A stretch of DNA of 40,788 nucleotides from JBGSTR01 sp963707135 (lineage in GTDB: Bacteria; Pseudomonadota; Gammaproteobacteria; Chromatiales; Chromatiaceae). Positions 26,401-34,070 of this stretch are shown here, piece after piece (within the stretch, counting starts at the first letter, position 1; the number at the start of each line of letters is the position of its first letter). The stretch lies in contig CAVPOY010000035.1 of NCBI GenBank assembly GCA_963707135.1, forward strand, positions 1 to 40,788, written 5' to 3'. The translations under genes were made by a program, and so were the position numbers. Below the pieces are notes generated by a model. It was not told the origin of the DNA, did no database searches, and saw only the letters and a list, made by a program, of their open reading frames with translations.

Positions 26401-26988
26401 GTAGCTGTCCTGGGTGGTATAGCGCCCGGCGGTGTCCAGCAGGACCGCCTGGTCGGTAAACCACCAGTCGCAGTTGCGCGTCCCGCCGACACCGCGGATC
26501 GCGTCCTGGCCGAATCGCTCCGCGAGCGGGAACTGCAGACCCGAGTTGACCAGGGCCGTGGTCTTGCCGCAGCCGGGCGGGCCGATGATCAGGTACCAGG
26601 GGAGCTGGTACAGGTAGCGCCCGCCCAGGCGCTGGCGCGCGCCGGTCGCCTTCAACACCCCGAGCGCCTCGTCGAAGCGCGTTCTCAGCGCGTCCAGCTC
26701 CTCGGCCGTGGCGACCTCGGTGGCGTCCGGAATCGGCGCCGCGGCGGCCAGTTGATCGACCATCCGCCGGTTGCGCAGCCTTGCCGCTATCGCGCTGCCG
26801 ATCTGGTACAGGGCCCAGACGGCGAAGAGACCGCCGATGACGAGCCAGCGCGCGCGTTCCTCGGCAAGGGGCTCCGAACCGGCAAACCCGAACAAGGGGC
26901 CGACGAACCAGACCAGAAGGGCGAGCGCGGCCGTCCCCACCAGGGTCAGGAACCAGCGCGCGCCAAGGAATCCGAACAGCTTTTTCAT
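23428..26988 (-). CDS. tssM: TssM (IcmF/VasK) T6SS inner-membrane complex protein
   Basis: A 1186-residue protein spanning inner membrane and periplasm; with TssL and TssJ it forms the trans-envelope complex. Two helices near the N-terminus (about 12-30 and 48-65) precede a cytoplasmic GTPase-like domain with Walker A GPPGCGKTTAL (about residue 133) and Walker B-like VLLDTAGRYTTQD. A third helix is at about 455-475 (ATAIGVALLAAGAWL), followed by the large periplasmic domain. C-terminal ImcF/DUF1215-type features include LDLEGQILDYRHGP and VRVVMVDSRG. The intact Walker A suggests nucleotide binding, which not all TssM proteins keep. The full length is open. Confidence 0.95.
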   Translation of the reverse strand: MKKLFGFLGARWFLTLVGTAALALLVWFVGPLFGFAGSEPLAEERARWLVIGGLFAVWALYQIGSAIAARLRNRRMVDQLAAAAPIPDATEVATAEELDALRTRFDEALGVLKATGARQRLGGRYLYQLPWYLIIGPPGCGKTTALVNSGLQFPLAERFGQDAIRGVGGTRNCDWWFTDQAVLLDTAGRYTTQDSYEAVDSAAWQGFLDLLKKNRPRRPINGVLVAVSLADLMEQTNTERALHARAIKQRVQELHQRLGIRFPVYVLFMKADLIAGFMEFFNDLGKDERAQVWGVTFPVDEGAGEASVIDALPGELDLLQDRLEEQMLERLQRERDPGKRSLIFAFPQQFGLLRDVIDRFLRDVFQPTRFEERALVRGVYFTSGTQTGAPIDRVLSALAANFRLDRQAMSAFAGSGRSYFIQRLLGDVVFPEAGLAGTNPRLERRRRWLQRGAYATAIGVALLAAGAWLTSYTRNQAYVEDVSARTADIETRIQQLPKGDRDPLDVLPLLDAARNIPGGYADRDRGAPMLMGLGLYQGDKLGPQASSAYRRLLIKSLLPRIILRLEDQIREASSNPDYLYEALRIYLMLDTPEHYNGQAVQTWIELDWDTRRRESITTEQRDRLKAHLAALFEERPTPLPIELDGDLVDQAREILSRRPLAEGIYSRLKEEGLGGNLSDFTISEAAGDYAGFVFERKSGKPLNQGIPALYTYDGYHSGFDKKTIALIAGTLEDSWILGPGSRIAADSAQAKELLDAVRDLYLRDYVEQWKGLLDDMEIIPFRSLEHAVEMLRVLSDKEYSPLRRLLEAASQQTTLDKDSGLQEAAVGKATEALGKFTERFGRFFQDTDLPVPTGPAEAPESYVTRRFEKLHAFVAESEDHPAPIVELLNNLNRLYFYIKAVSTAADSGNQALIAIKGESAELKEVRDAVDSLPLPVKDWVGTVTQDSGNLISGGARAQINKIWTAEVLPFCREAIHGRYPLQRGSARETTLFDFGRLFGTDGLIDSFFKENLSKIVDTSKASWDWLGGGVGIPKAALAQFQRAAVIREAFFAGGGQTPSASFEMKPLTMDADVTQFILDLEGQILDYRHGPPQASKLQWPGPEGPGRVRVVMVDSRGGRPSITEEGPWAWFRVLDKARTVPSKQPELFRVTFSAGGSSATFELRATSVRNPFHLDELRRFECPARL

Positions 26989-27101
26989 CGTGCGGCGGTC
27001 ATGTCGGGGTCCGCGTGCCTCGTTACGGGCGCCGTCGCTGTAACGGCTCCGCGCGGCTGCAATGGCCTGATTTCGTCCAATGAGCTTCCCTCGGCTTCAG
27101 A

Positions 27102-28458
27102 CTAGGGCGCGGCCAGCGTGATCTCGACGCGGCGGTTGCGCGCGTCCTTCGGATTCTCGGGGACGCGGGGCTGGGTGGCCCCCATACCCTCGACGGTGAA
27201 CCGGCCCGGATCGCCGATGATTTCAGCCAGGCGCGCCGCGACGCTGTCGGCGCGCTCCTTCGACAGATGCCAGTTGGAAGGGAACCGCAGTGTCTTGATC
27301 GGGACGCTATCGGTGTGTCCGGTCACCAGCACCCGCCCGGGCAATTTCGCCAGCGCCTCGCCGACCTTGTTCAGCAGCGGCTGATACTCGTCCCGGATGC
27401 TGCTCTTGCCCGAGCGAAACAGTCCGTCGCCCCGGATGATCACCGTCTGGCCCAGGGTCTGATCGACCACCTCCAGACGGCCCGCGGCGATCTCGTCGGC
27501 CAGCAGGATGCGCAGGGTCAGCGGCGGCGGACCGGGTGTCTGGTCGACCGCCGGCGGCTCCGTCGATCACCTCCTTGATGGGCTCACGCGGCGGCGCGAT
27601 TGCCGGCAGGCCGCTGTCGAGACTCCGAAGGCCCAGGAACACCGGGTCGGAAGCCTGGTTCAGGCTGAAGGTGAAGCCGGCAAACATCGCAAGCAGCACG
27701 GCTCCGGCGACGGCCGACAGCACCCACAGGGGCACGAAATGGATCAGGGGATCGCGCTTCTCCTCGACCCCCCGCCAATGGATCGAAAGCTCGGGCTCGG
27801 GCTCCCCGCGCTGCCGGCGAATGACCTCGTAGAGGCGTTCGCGCACCGCGCGGAGCTCGTCCTGCCCGCCATCGCGCACCCGGTACCGGCCCTCGAAGCC
27901 GAGCGCGAGGCAGAGATACAGCAGCTCGAGCATCTCGATGTTTGCGCTCGGGTTCGCGATCAGCCGGTCGAGCAGCAGATAGAACTTCTCCCCGCCCCAG
28001 GTCTCGTTGTGGAAACTGACCAGCAGGCCCTGCTTGCTCCAGATGCTCTCGCTGCCCCAGGGAGTCCCGAGCACCGCCTCGTCGATCAGCGCGCACAGTG
28101 CATACCGGGCCGGGAGCACGGTCGAGTCCGCTATCCCCCGCGCCCGGGCGTTCGCCTCGAATCGACGCATCTCCTCGACCAGGTGAGTGCGTAGCCCCGC
28201 CGGGTCGGGATGGGCCAGGGTGCGCCGAAGCTGAGCGGCTACCGCCAGCAGCGGCGCCGCGCATTGGACCAGGGGATTGTCGGCGGACGCCCCGGAGACG
28301 GCCGGCCCCCAGGGGACCGCCGCGACCGGGCTCGGGGCAGCGGCGGGTGCCTGCGGCTCCGCCGTCTGCCGGCCGGGAGAACGCCGGCCGCCCGGCATCG
28401 GGCGGATGACGGTGCGATCGGTGTCGCCGGCGCTCGAGAAGGGGTCGTCTTGTGACAC
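27102..28458 (-). CDS. tssL: TssL (DotU-type) with C-terminal OmpA peptidoglycan-binding domain (frameshifted)
   Basis: Inner-membrane partner of TssM and TssK. The N-terminal DotU domain (ATG 28458) includes YALCALIDEAVLGTPWG and ETWGGEKFYLLLDRL, then the single helix (VLSAVAGAVLLAMFAGFTF). The frame then breaks at about 27545, and the C-terminal OmpA-like domain continues in another frame with LPGRVLVTGHTDSVPI and NRRVEITL, which binds peptidoglycan. This two-part 'evolved' TssL anchors the complex to the cell wall. Corrected length is about 451 residues; a sequence error is likely. Its start is 3 bases after the tssK stop. Confidence 0.9.
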
Positions 28459-28461
28459 GGG

Positions 28462-29793
28462 TCAGTCCCTGATGGCCCAGAACTCAAGCTCCAGGCCCGG
28501 AAACTCGCCGCCGACGTGCATTCCGAACCCCCCGGAGGTCTCGAGCTGCTTCCACAGATCGCTGGAGCGGTCCAGCTCGAAATAGGTAAAGCCCGCGTGG
28601 TAGGGGATCTCGCGGGGCGCCTGGGGCTGCGGGCGGAGTGCAATCCCGGGCAGGGCAAGCTTGACGAGCTGCTGGATTTGCTCCACCGGGCCAACCTTGA
28701 CCTGGGCCGGAAACCGGCCGCGCAGCACCTCGCTGTTGAGCTTGGCGTTCGCCGCGAGGACGAAGGTCGCCTGCGAGAGCAGCGAACGGTCGCGCAGAAG
28801 CGCGATGCGAAATCCGTACTTGCGTTCTTCGATCTCGATCGGTATCGCGCGCTCCAGAAGCACCTTGCTCAACGCATCGCGCAGCGACGCCATAACCGGT
28901 GTGAACGTAGCCGCCAGATCCTCATGGCGATAGGTCGGAAACTCCGGGGGCCGCTTCGCCGAGGTGGTAAAGGTCGCCAGCTCTCCGGCCATCGGCAGCA
29001 GCAGCCGGTACAGCACCTCCGGATGGAGCCCGCTCACCGCCTGCAGGTGGGCCGTTAGCGGCTCCAGGCGGTTGACGACCTGCAGCAACAGGAAATTCGA
29101 CCAGTCGGCGACCCCTCCCTTGGGGTCGCCGCCGATGCGGCTCGCCAGGGTCTCACCACGGTGATGCAGAAGTCCGAGCAGCTCGCCGACGAAGCTCGCG
29201 AGCCTTGGCGACGCCTGAAAATCGAGACACGGGGTGATGTACTGATCATCCAGCACGATGTGCTTGTCCGCCCGGCATTCCACGACGCGGGCGAGCCCCA
29301 GGCATGCAAAGCCGTCGCGGTTTTCGGCCTCGCGCATGAACCTCAGGTTGAGCTTGCCGATCTCGACCGGGGTTTCGGTCTGCGCCCCGACGGTGTTGTC
29401 CCGCACCAGCACCTCGCCGGTGCGGCGGCGCGTGATCTCCTCGCCGTCCCCGGGACCGGTTTCCGGAATCCCCGGCTGGCGAAGCGGCAGGGTCAGATAC
29501 AGGATCTGCTCCTTGACCGTTTCGTCGAGCCCCAGCGGCTCGGGCGGCGAGTCGACCGACGGAACGCTGAACGGCGTCCCGTCCGGTAGGACCCCGGTTG
29601 CGCTCACGACGGCAAACTTGCCCAGCGAGAGCAGGTCCTGGTCTATCTCCAGGGTCCGGATGCCCCAGGGGTAGGGCCTGAGCACGCCTGCCCTGGACTC
29701 GACCAGGTGCTCGATGTAGCGGTCCTGTTGCTGGAAGTGGTGAGGCTGCAGGAACAACCCCTCCGACCAGAGCACTTTGCTGTTCCAGGACAT
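28462..29793 (-). CDS. tssK: TssK T6SS baseplate-membrane complex connector
   Basis: A 443-residue protein joining the baseplate to TssL/TssM in the cytoplasm. The N-terminus with KVLWSEGLFLQPHHFQQQDR is the family hallmark, and later blocks include LNLRFMREAENRDGF and TPCLDFQASPRLASFVGELL. It lies 9 bases after tssJ and 3 bases before tssL, clearly in one operon. The frame is intact. Its presence argues that the system is a T6SS and not a stand-alone envelope complex. Confidence 0.95.
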   Translation of the reverse strand: MSWNSKVLWSEGLFLQPHHFQQQDRYIEHLVESRAGVLRPYPWGIRTLEIDQDLLSLGKFAVVSATGVLPDGTPFSVPSVDSPPEPLGLDETVKEQILYLTLPLRQPGIPETGPGDGEEITRRRTGEVLVRDNTVGAQTETPVEIGKLNLRFMREAENRDGFACLGLARVVECRADKHIVLDDQYITPCLDFQASPRLASFVGELLGLLHHRGETLASRIGGDPKGGVADWSNFLLLQVVNRLEPLTAHLQAVSGLHPEVLYRLLLPMAGELATFTTSAKRPPEFPTYRHEDLAATFTPVMASLRDALSKVLLERAIPIEIEERKYGFRIALLRDRSLLSQATFVLAANAKLNSEVLRGRFPAQVKVGPVEQIQQLVKLALPGIALRPQPQAPREIPYHAGFTYFELDRSSDLWKQLETSGGFGMHVGGEFPGLELEFWAIRD

Positions 29794-29802
29794 GCGCTGA
29801 CT

Positions 29803-30444
29803 CTACCGGCCGCGAATCGACACCGAGTCGGCGCCGATCTGTACCGAGACCCGGTTCACGATATTCGGCTTGAGGACATAGGTCGCGCGCCAGGCCGACT
29901 TGTCGATGTCTCTGAACGCCGCGACGACACCGAGGAAACCGGCGGCCGGGTCGGCGGGCCGGTCGATGCTCCGGCTGGAACCCGGCTGCAGCGTGAGCTC
30001 GTCCCGTGCGAGCATGTCGGCCCCGAGGGTCGCATCGTCCTTGTTGTACAGGGTAAAGAAATCCGCCCCCTCGAAGCCCCCTGTGCTCTTAAGCTCATAG
30101 ACCCGCACGACGATGGGCAGCGCCCGGCCGGCCGCGTCCTGGTTGGCGTCCGGTGCGGCCAGGACCTGGACCGAGATCTCGGTGGGCGGAACCTTGGGCT
30201 CCGGCTTGGAGCCGCAGCCGGCCAGACCGGAGCCGAGCGCGACAGCGACGATTGCGATGCTCGCCGCGAAGAAGCGCCGATTCGGTGAGCGTCCCGTGCG
30301 GGGCACGGATGCCCGGCTATTTTCGGTCACCCGAGCGACCGCGAACGGGGCGGTTCGCCACGTGCATTCCCGAACCGCGAGCCGTTCGGTTCCAGGAACG
30401 GAGTCAATCGGCGTCTCCCTGGAGATCTTTGCGCGAGCACGCAT
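29803..30444 (-). CDS. tssJ: TssJ T6SS outer-membrane lipoprotein
   Basis: Lipoprotein that anchors TssM to the outer membrane. A hydrophobic stretch (FFAASIAIVAVALGSG) ends in the lipobox LAGC, followed by a transthyretin-like domain with VVRVYELKSTGGFEGADFF and TLYNKDDATLGADM. The frame from ATG 30444 has about 55 residues before the signal peptide, unusually long. GTG 30330 would give a normal lipoprotein signal, but no clear ribosome binding site decides. It follows tagH after 78 bases. Confidence 0.88.
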   Translation of the reverse strand: MRARAKISRETPIDSVPGTERLAVRECTWRTAPFAVARVTENSRASVPRTGRSPNRRFFAASIAIVAVALGSGLAGCGSKPEPKVPPTEISVQVLAAPDANQDAAGRALPIVVRVYELKSTGGFEGADFFTLYNKDDATLGADMLARDELTLQPGSSRSIDRPADPAAGFLGVVAAFRDIDKSAWRATYVLKPNIVNRVSVQIGADSVSIRGR

Positions 30445-30480
30445 GGTTTGTTCCCCCCATCATTCCTGGTTTTGGACGTC

Positions 30481-30496
30481 GCCCCGATATCGGGGC
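30481..30496. repeat. Perfect 16-bp palindrome between tagH and tssJ
   Basis: GCCCCGATATCGGGGC is an exact palindrome in the 78-base gap. It could fold as a 6-bp stem with an ATAT loop or be a protein-binding site. There is no T run on the minus strand downstream, so termination is doubtful. It may set the tagH to tssJ expression ratio. Confidence 0.35.
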
Positions 30497-30521
30497 CAGC
30501 GGCCTAAAAATGGCAGAGCGT

Positions 30522-32096
30522 TCAGGTGCCGCCCCGACGGCGCCCTTCCTTCAGCAACGCGACCTGATTCTCGTAGGCCCGGATGAAGGCGCCGCCGAAC
30601 AGGTGCAGGAAGTCGTCCGCGGTGTCGGCGGCGACCTCCGAATAGACCTCGGTGAAGCGGTCCCAGCATTTCCCCTTTTTCGCGACCGGAAGCAGGTTGT
30701 CGAGTACCGACTCCCCCTTGAACCTCTGCTCGAGCTCGTTTGGGTCAAAGCGGGCCAGCAGCGCCCTTAGCGCCGCCCGAAGGCCAGCGATCATCGCCAT
30801 TTCATGGGCCTGCACATCATCGAGCGCCTCGTTCGCCGCGTCGACCGGCGGCAGGTAGCCCCGGGTGTTGCGTAGAAGAAGCTTCGCAAGGGCGTCGTCG
30901 GCGCTGACCGAGAACTTGAAGGGATTGTTCTCGACCGATCGGATGGTCGTCATCTCGATGCGCAGCTCGCTCTTGAAGCTGGTACGCGCCCGCATGACGG
31001 CCATCAGCCCTTCGGTAAGGGCCCTCAGCAGCGCGCCGCAGGTACGCATGTATTCCAGCTCTTCGCCCGGGGCGGGCGCGGCCCCGGCGCTTCCCAGCCC
31101 GGACAGAAAGGCTTCCAGTAGGTCGCTCTGGAAAGAGGTGGCTGCCTGAACTGCGCCGGTCGACGCGACGGGCTTGGGCTCGTCCACTTCGACCGCTTCG
31201 GCCGCTTCCGGATGCCGGTCCAGGGTCGGCTCGGGAGCTTCTCTCGGGACCGGTTCCCGCTCAGATGTCGGGGCCGGGGGCGCCGGCGAAACCGGGCGAT
31301 CCGGTTCCAGTTCCGGTTCTTTCTCCGGCTCTAGCTCCGGTTCTTCCTGGGCGAATGGGGTCCCGGCCAGCAGATCGAAGCCTTCCGGGATGGCCTCGGA
31401 CGGACGAAAATAGGCGTGCTCCTGTGGGGTGTGGTCCGGCAGAGACCCGGCCGCACCTGCCGCGTCGATGCGGTTGCGGGGGAGCTCGTCGAATTCCAGT
31501 ACCTGCCCATCCCGATCCGCGAGCGGGTCGTAGGACGCGAACGGGTCGTCGGCCGGTGGCGAATCGTCGCCGGGCGGAGGCGGCTTCGGGCTCACCGGGC
31601 CCGGGTGCTCGACGCCCAGCGACGGTGCGAAGGCGTCGTCGCGTCCCGGACCCACGAGGTCCAACACGTCGGGGGCCTCATGGCCCTCGACCAGGCCCTC
31701 GAGGTGCTCCGGCTCCGGTTTTTGCCTGTCGAACGGATCGAACAGGTCGGTCGCCGGCGCGACGGCCTCCTCGGCGATTTCCACGAGGACCTCGTAGGCG
31801 CCGATCGCAAGCTCGTCCCCGTCGTGGAGTTCGACCTCCTGACCCGCTCTCACCCGTTCGGGGCTGTGATTCAGGTAGGTTCCGTTGCTGCTCCGGTCCT
31901 GCAAGTAGTAGCCGCCGTCGCGGAAGCTGATCGCCGCATGGTTGCCGGACACCCATCGTTCCGGATCGGGCAGCACGAGGTCGTTGTCGGGGTTGCGCCC
32001 AATTCTGCAGGGACCCGCGTCGACGCTGAACCGCATCGAGCGGGGCGGCTCGGCGTTCTGGTAGCGGATGACGCTGAGGGTCAGACTCATATGCAT
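30522..32096 (-). CDS. tagH: TagH, FHA-domain T6SS scaffold protein
   Basis: A 524-residue protein. The N-terminal FHA domain (about 25-105) carries the phosphothreonine set GRNPDNDLVL, SGNH and SSNGTYLN. A long acidic, Pro/Glu-rich linker (about 110-320, with repeated ELEPE segments) leads to the C-terminal domain typical of the type VI FHA family, including RARTSFKSELRIEMTTIR and KGKCWDRFTEVYSEVAADTA. In P. aeruginosa such an FHA protein (Fha1) is phosphorylated by PpkA, dephosphorylated by PppA, and promotes T6SS assembly. It is the first gene of the tight run down to the phosphatase. ATG 32090 is an alternative start. Confidence 0.9.
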   Translation of the reverse strand: MHMSLTLSVIRYQNAEPPRSMRFSVDAGPCRIGRNPDNDLVLPDPERWVSGNHAAISFRDGGYYLQDRSSNGTYLNHSPERVRAGQEVELHDGDELAIGAYEVLVEIAEEAVAPATDLFDPFDRQKPEPEHLEGLVEGHEAPDVLDLVGPGRDDAFAPSLGVEHPGPVSPKPPPPGDDSPPADDPFASYDPLADRDGQVLEFDELPRNRIDAAGAAGSLPDHTPQEHAYFRPSEAIPEGFDLLAGTPFAQEEPELEPEKEPELEPDRPVSPAPPAPTSEREPVPREAPEPTLDRHPEAAEAVEVDEPKPVASTGAVQAATSFQSDLLEAFLSGLGSAGAAPAPGEELEYMRTCGALLRALTEGLMAVMRARTSFKSELRIEMTTIRSVENNPFKFSVSADDALAKLLLRNTRGYLPPVDAANEALDDVQAHEMAMIAGLRAALRALLARFDPNELEQRFKGESVLDNLLPVAKKGKCWDRFTEVYSEVAADTADDFLHLFGGAFIRAYENQVALLKEGRRRGGT

Positions 32097-32455
32097 TCGA
32101 ACGGGGTTATAGGGGCGGCCGCCTCGTTCGAGGATGACCGATCAGGCGCTTCCCGTACAAGTCGGAGCTCGCTCACCGGGACGGCGACGACTGGCGAGCT
32201 GTCGCGGCCCCGCTCCTGATTGTAGTTCGAAAACCGGCGCCTGCTCGGCCGCCCGGCGGCTCATTCGATCCCCGCCGATCCGGACCCCGTCCCGCACCGC
32301 GCACCGCCGGCCCGTCGCGCCCGATTCAGCGCGAACTCACACACCCTGACACTCTGGGCTGAATGCGCTCCCTGTCCTCTCGTCGCGTCGGACCCCGGGT
32401 CAGGGAAAACAGTCGGTGATCGTGGTGCGTTCGTGTCCCTGCGCCGCACCGGCCG
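32097..32455. other. Intergenic region upstream of tagH
   Basis: About 360 bases with no supported gene. On the minus strand a TATAAC (complement of 32106-32111) just before tagH could be a -10 element, but no -35 partner is evident. No sigma54 -24/-12 pair was found by eye, although a sigma54 activator is encoded nearby. Confidence 0.3.
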
Positions 32456-33943
32456 TCAAGAAGGGCCAAGGCCCTGGAACCCGGCGAGCGGGTTGTCGAA
32501 GTCGAACCCGAACAGCCGCGGGTTCTCGCAGATCACCGCCGCCGAGAAGATGTAGAAGACATAGTCGTAGGTCTCCTTCGGGATCGTGTATTTGCTCAGC
32601 AGCGCCCAGAAGTTCCGCTCTCTCGGGTTCTTCGGCATCTGCCGGATGCGCTTGATGATGTTGCCCTCCCCCCAGTTGTAGGACGCCATCACGAGCATCC
32701 CGGACGCCTGGGCGTCGGTCCGGTAGATGTCTCTCAGGTACTGGGCCGCGGCCCCGGTCGCCTTCGCGACGTCGTGCCGGTCGTCGGCCGGGTCGTAGGC
32801 GCCCGATGCCTCCAACGGCCCCGGGCGCAGGCCGTAGCGCCTGCCCGTCGACGGGATGAACTGCCACATCCCCTTGGCGCGGCCGTAGCGGGTCGGCGGG
32901 CCGACGGCCCGGGCCTGGAAGTTCGTCTCCTGGAGCGCGAGGTACATGAACTGCGGCGGCAGTCCGGCCCCGGTCAACGCGTTGACGATCCTGCCCGTGT
33001 AGTCGTTGTCCTGGAGCCGGTTGATGGCGTTGACGAGGCGCGACGACGACTGCCATCGCTTGATGTACTTGCGCACCTCCTGGACGAAATCGACGGGGAC
33101 GTCGACCTCGGTTTCGCCGAAGACCCGGGCGATGTGCAGGATGATGAGCTCCTCGGAGTCCAGCGGGATGAAACGGCGCGCCTGCACCTTTTCCACGAAT
33201 ACCTCGTATCGCTCCCTCATGTTCGCGAGCTTGCGCTTGGATTCGGCGATCTGATCCTTCAGCACGGCGGCCGTGGCGTCGTCCACGCTCGCCTCCAGGT
33301 TCATGATCTGGAGCTCCAGCTCCTTCATGTCGTAGAAGATGTCGTTGGCCAGCGCGCTGGTCCGCTCCAGCTGGACGTGCAGGAAGAAGGCGACGCCGCC
33401 CACGGCGGCGAGCAGCAGCGCGGCGACACCGATCAGGATGCGGTAGCGGTTCGAGTGACGGCGTTGCGCGGCGCGGAACGCCTGACGAATCAGCAGGGTC
33501 CGCTCGCCGGCAGGCTCCGAGTGGTCGCCCTCTAAGTAGTGCTGGGCGATGCGCGCCACCGTCGCCGGCTTGTCCGGGGGCGGCGCGGGGGGAGGCGGGG
33601 CGACCAGGCGGATGCGCGGCCCGTTGCGGCCCAGCTCCAGGGTGGTCGTGCCCTGAAGCGGGATCCTTTCGATCGGCCGGCCCGCGACCAGCGTACCGTT
33701 GCTGCTCTGAAGGTCTCTGACCCACCAACCGCCTTTTTCCGGATAGACCTCGAGGTGCTGCCGGCTTACACCCTCTTCGGCGATGCGAACCGCGCAGTCG
33801 TCGTCCCGGCCGACGATGAAGGACGTCGTGAACCGCGCCGAGCGCCGGTCGCCGCGGCCGGACAGGACGGTGAGCTCGATGGGCGCGACGTCGCACCGGG
33901 GGCGCGCGCCTGCCGGAGCCAGTACCGTGCGGTCATCGTCCAT
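32456..33943 (-). CDS. FHA-transmembrane-lytic transglycosylase fusion, T6SS-associated
   Basis: From ATG 33943 the protein has 495 residues. Order: cytoplasmic FHA domain (about 15-100; GRDDDCAVRI, SRQH and SSNGTLV); Pro-rich linker; one membrane helix (about 172-192, ILIGVAALLLAAVGGVAFFL); coiled-coil stretch (about 200-260); and a periplasmic SLT lytic transglycosylase domain (about 315-460) with the catalytic Glu in YLALQETNFQARAVG and the block GMWQFIPSTGRRYGL. It would cleave peptidoglycan, presumably to let the T6SS complex cross the wall, under control of a phosphothreonine signal inside the cell. It is divergent from the sigma54 activator gene and upstream of tagH, same strand. The role is inferred. 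Confidence 0.85.
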   Translation of the reverse strand: MDDDRTVLAPAGARPRCDVAPIELTVLSGRGDRRSARFTTSFIVGRDDDCAVRIAEEGVSRQHLEVYPEKGGWWVRDLQSSNGTLVAGRPIERIPLQGTTTLELGRNGPRIRLVAPPPPAPPPDKPATVARIAQHYLEGDHSEPAGERTLLIRQAFRAAQRRHSNRYRILIGVAALLLAAVGGVAFFLHVQLERTSALANDIFYDMKELELQIMNLEASVDDATAAVLKDQIAESKRKLANMRERYEVFVEKVQARRFIPLDSEELIILHIARVFGETEVDVPVDFVQEVRKYIKRWQSSSRLVNAINRLQDNDYTGRIVNALTGAGLPPQFMYLALQETNFQARAVGPPTRYGRAKGMWQFIPSTGRRYGLRPGPLEASGAYDPADDRHDVAKATGAAAQYLRDIYRTDAQASGMLVMASYNWGEGNIIKRIRQMPKNPRERNFWALLSKYTIPKETYDYVFYIFSAAVICENPRLFGFDFDNPLAGFQGLGPS

Positions 33944-34020
33944 CGCCGGGAGCACGCTCCGCCGCGGGGCGCGGCCCGGGGCAGATGCCGGCGCCTGCGC
34001 CGAATGCGCGTCGCCGGGAG

Positions 34021-34029
34021 TTGCTACTA
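34021..34029 (+). promoter_or_regulatory. Possible extended -10 promoter element for the FHA-sigma54 activator
   Basis: TGCTACTAT lies about 42 bases before ATG 34071 and resembles the extended -10 consensus TGnTATAAT. No -35 box is obvious, which is common for extended -10 promoters. Confidence 0.35.
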
Positions 34030-34070
34030 TTGCTGGAAGTCATCAGTTTTCGGACGACGCGGGCAGGCAA

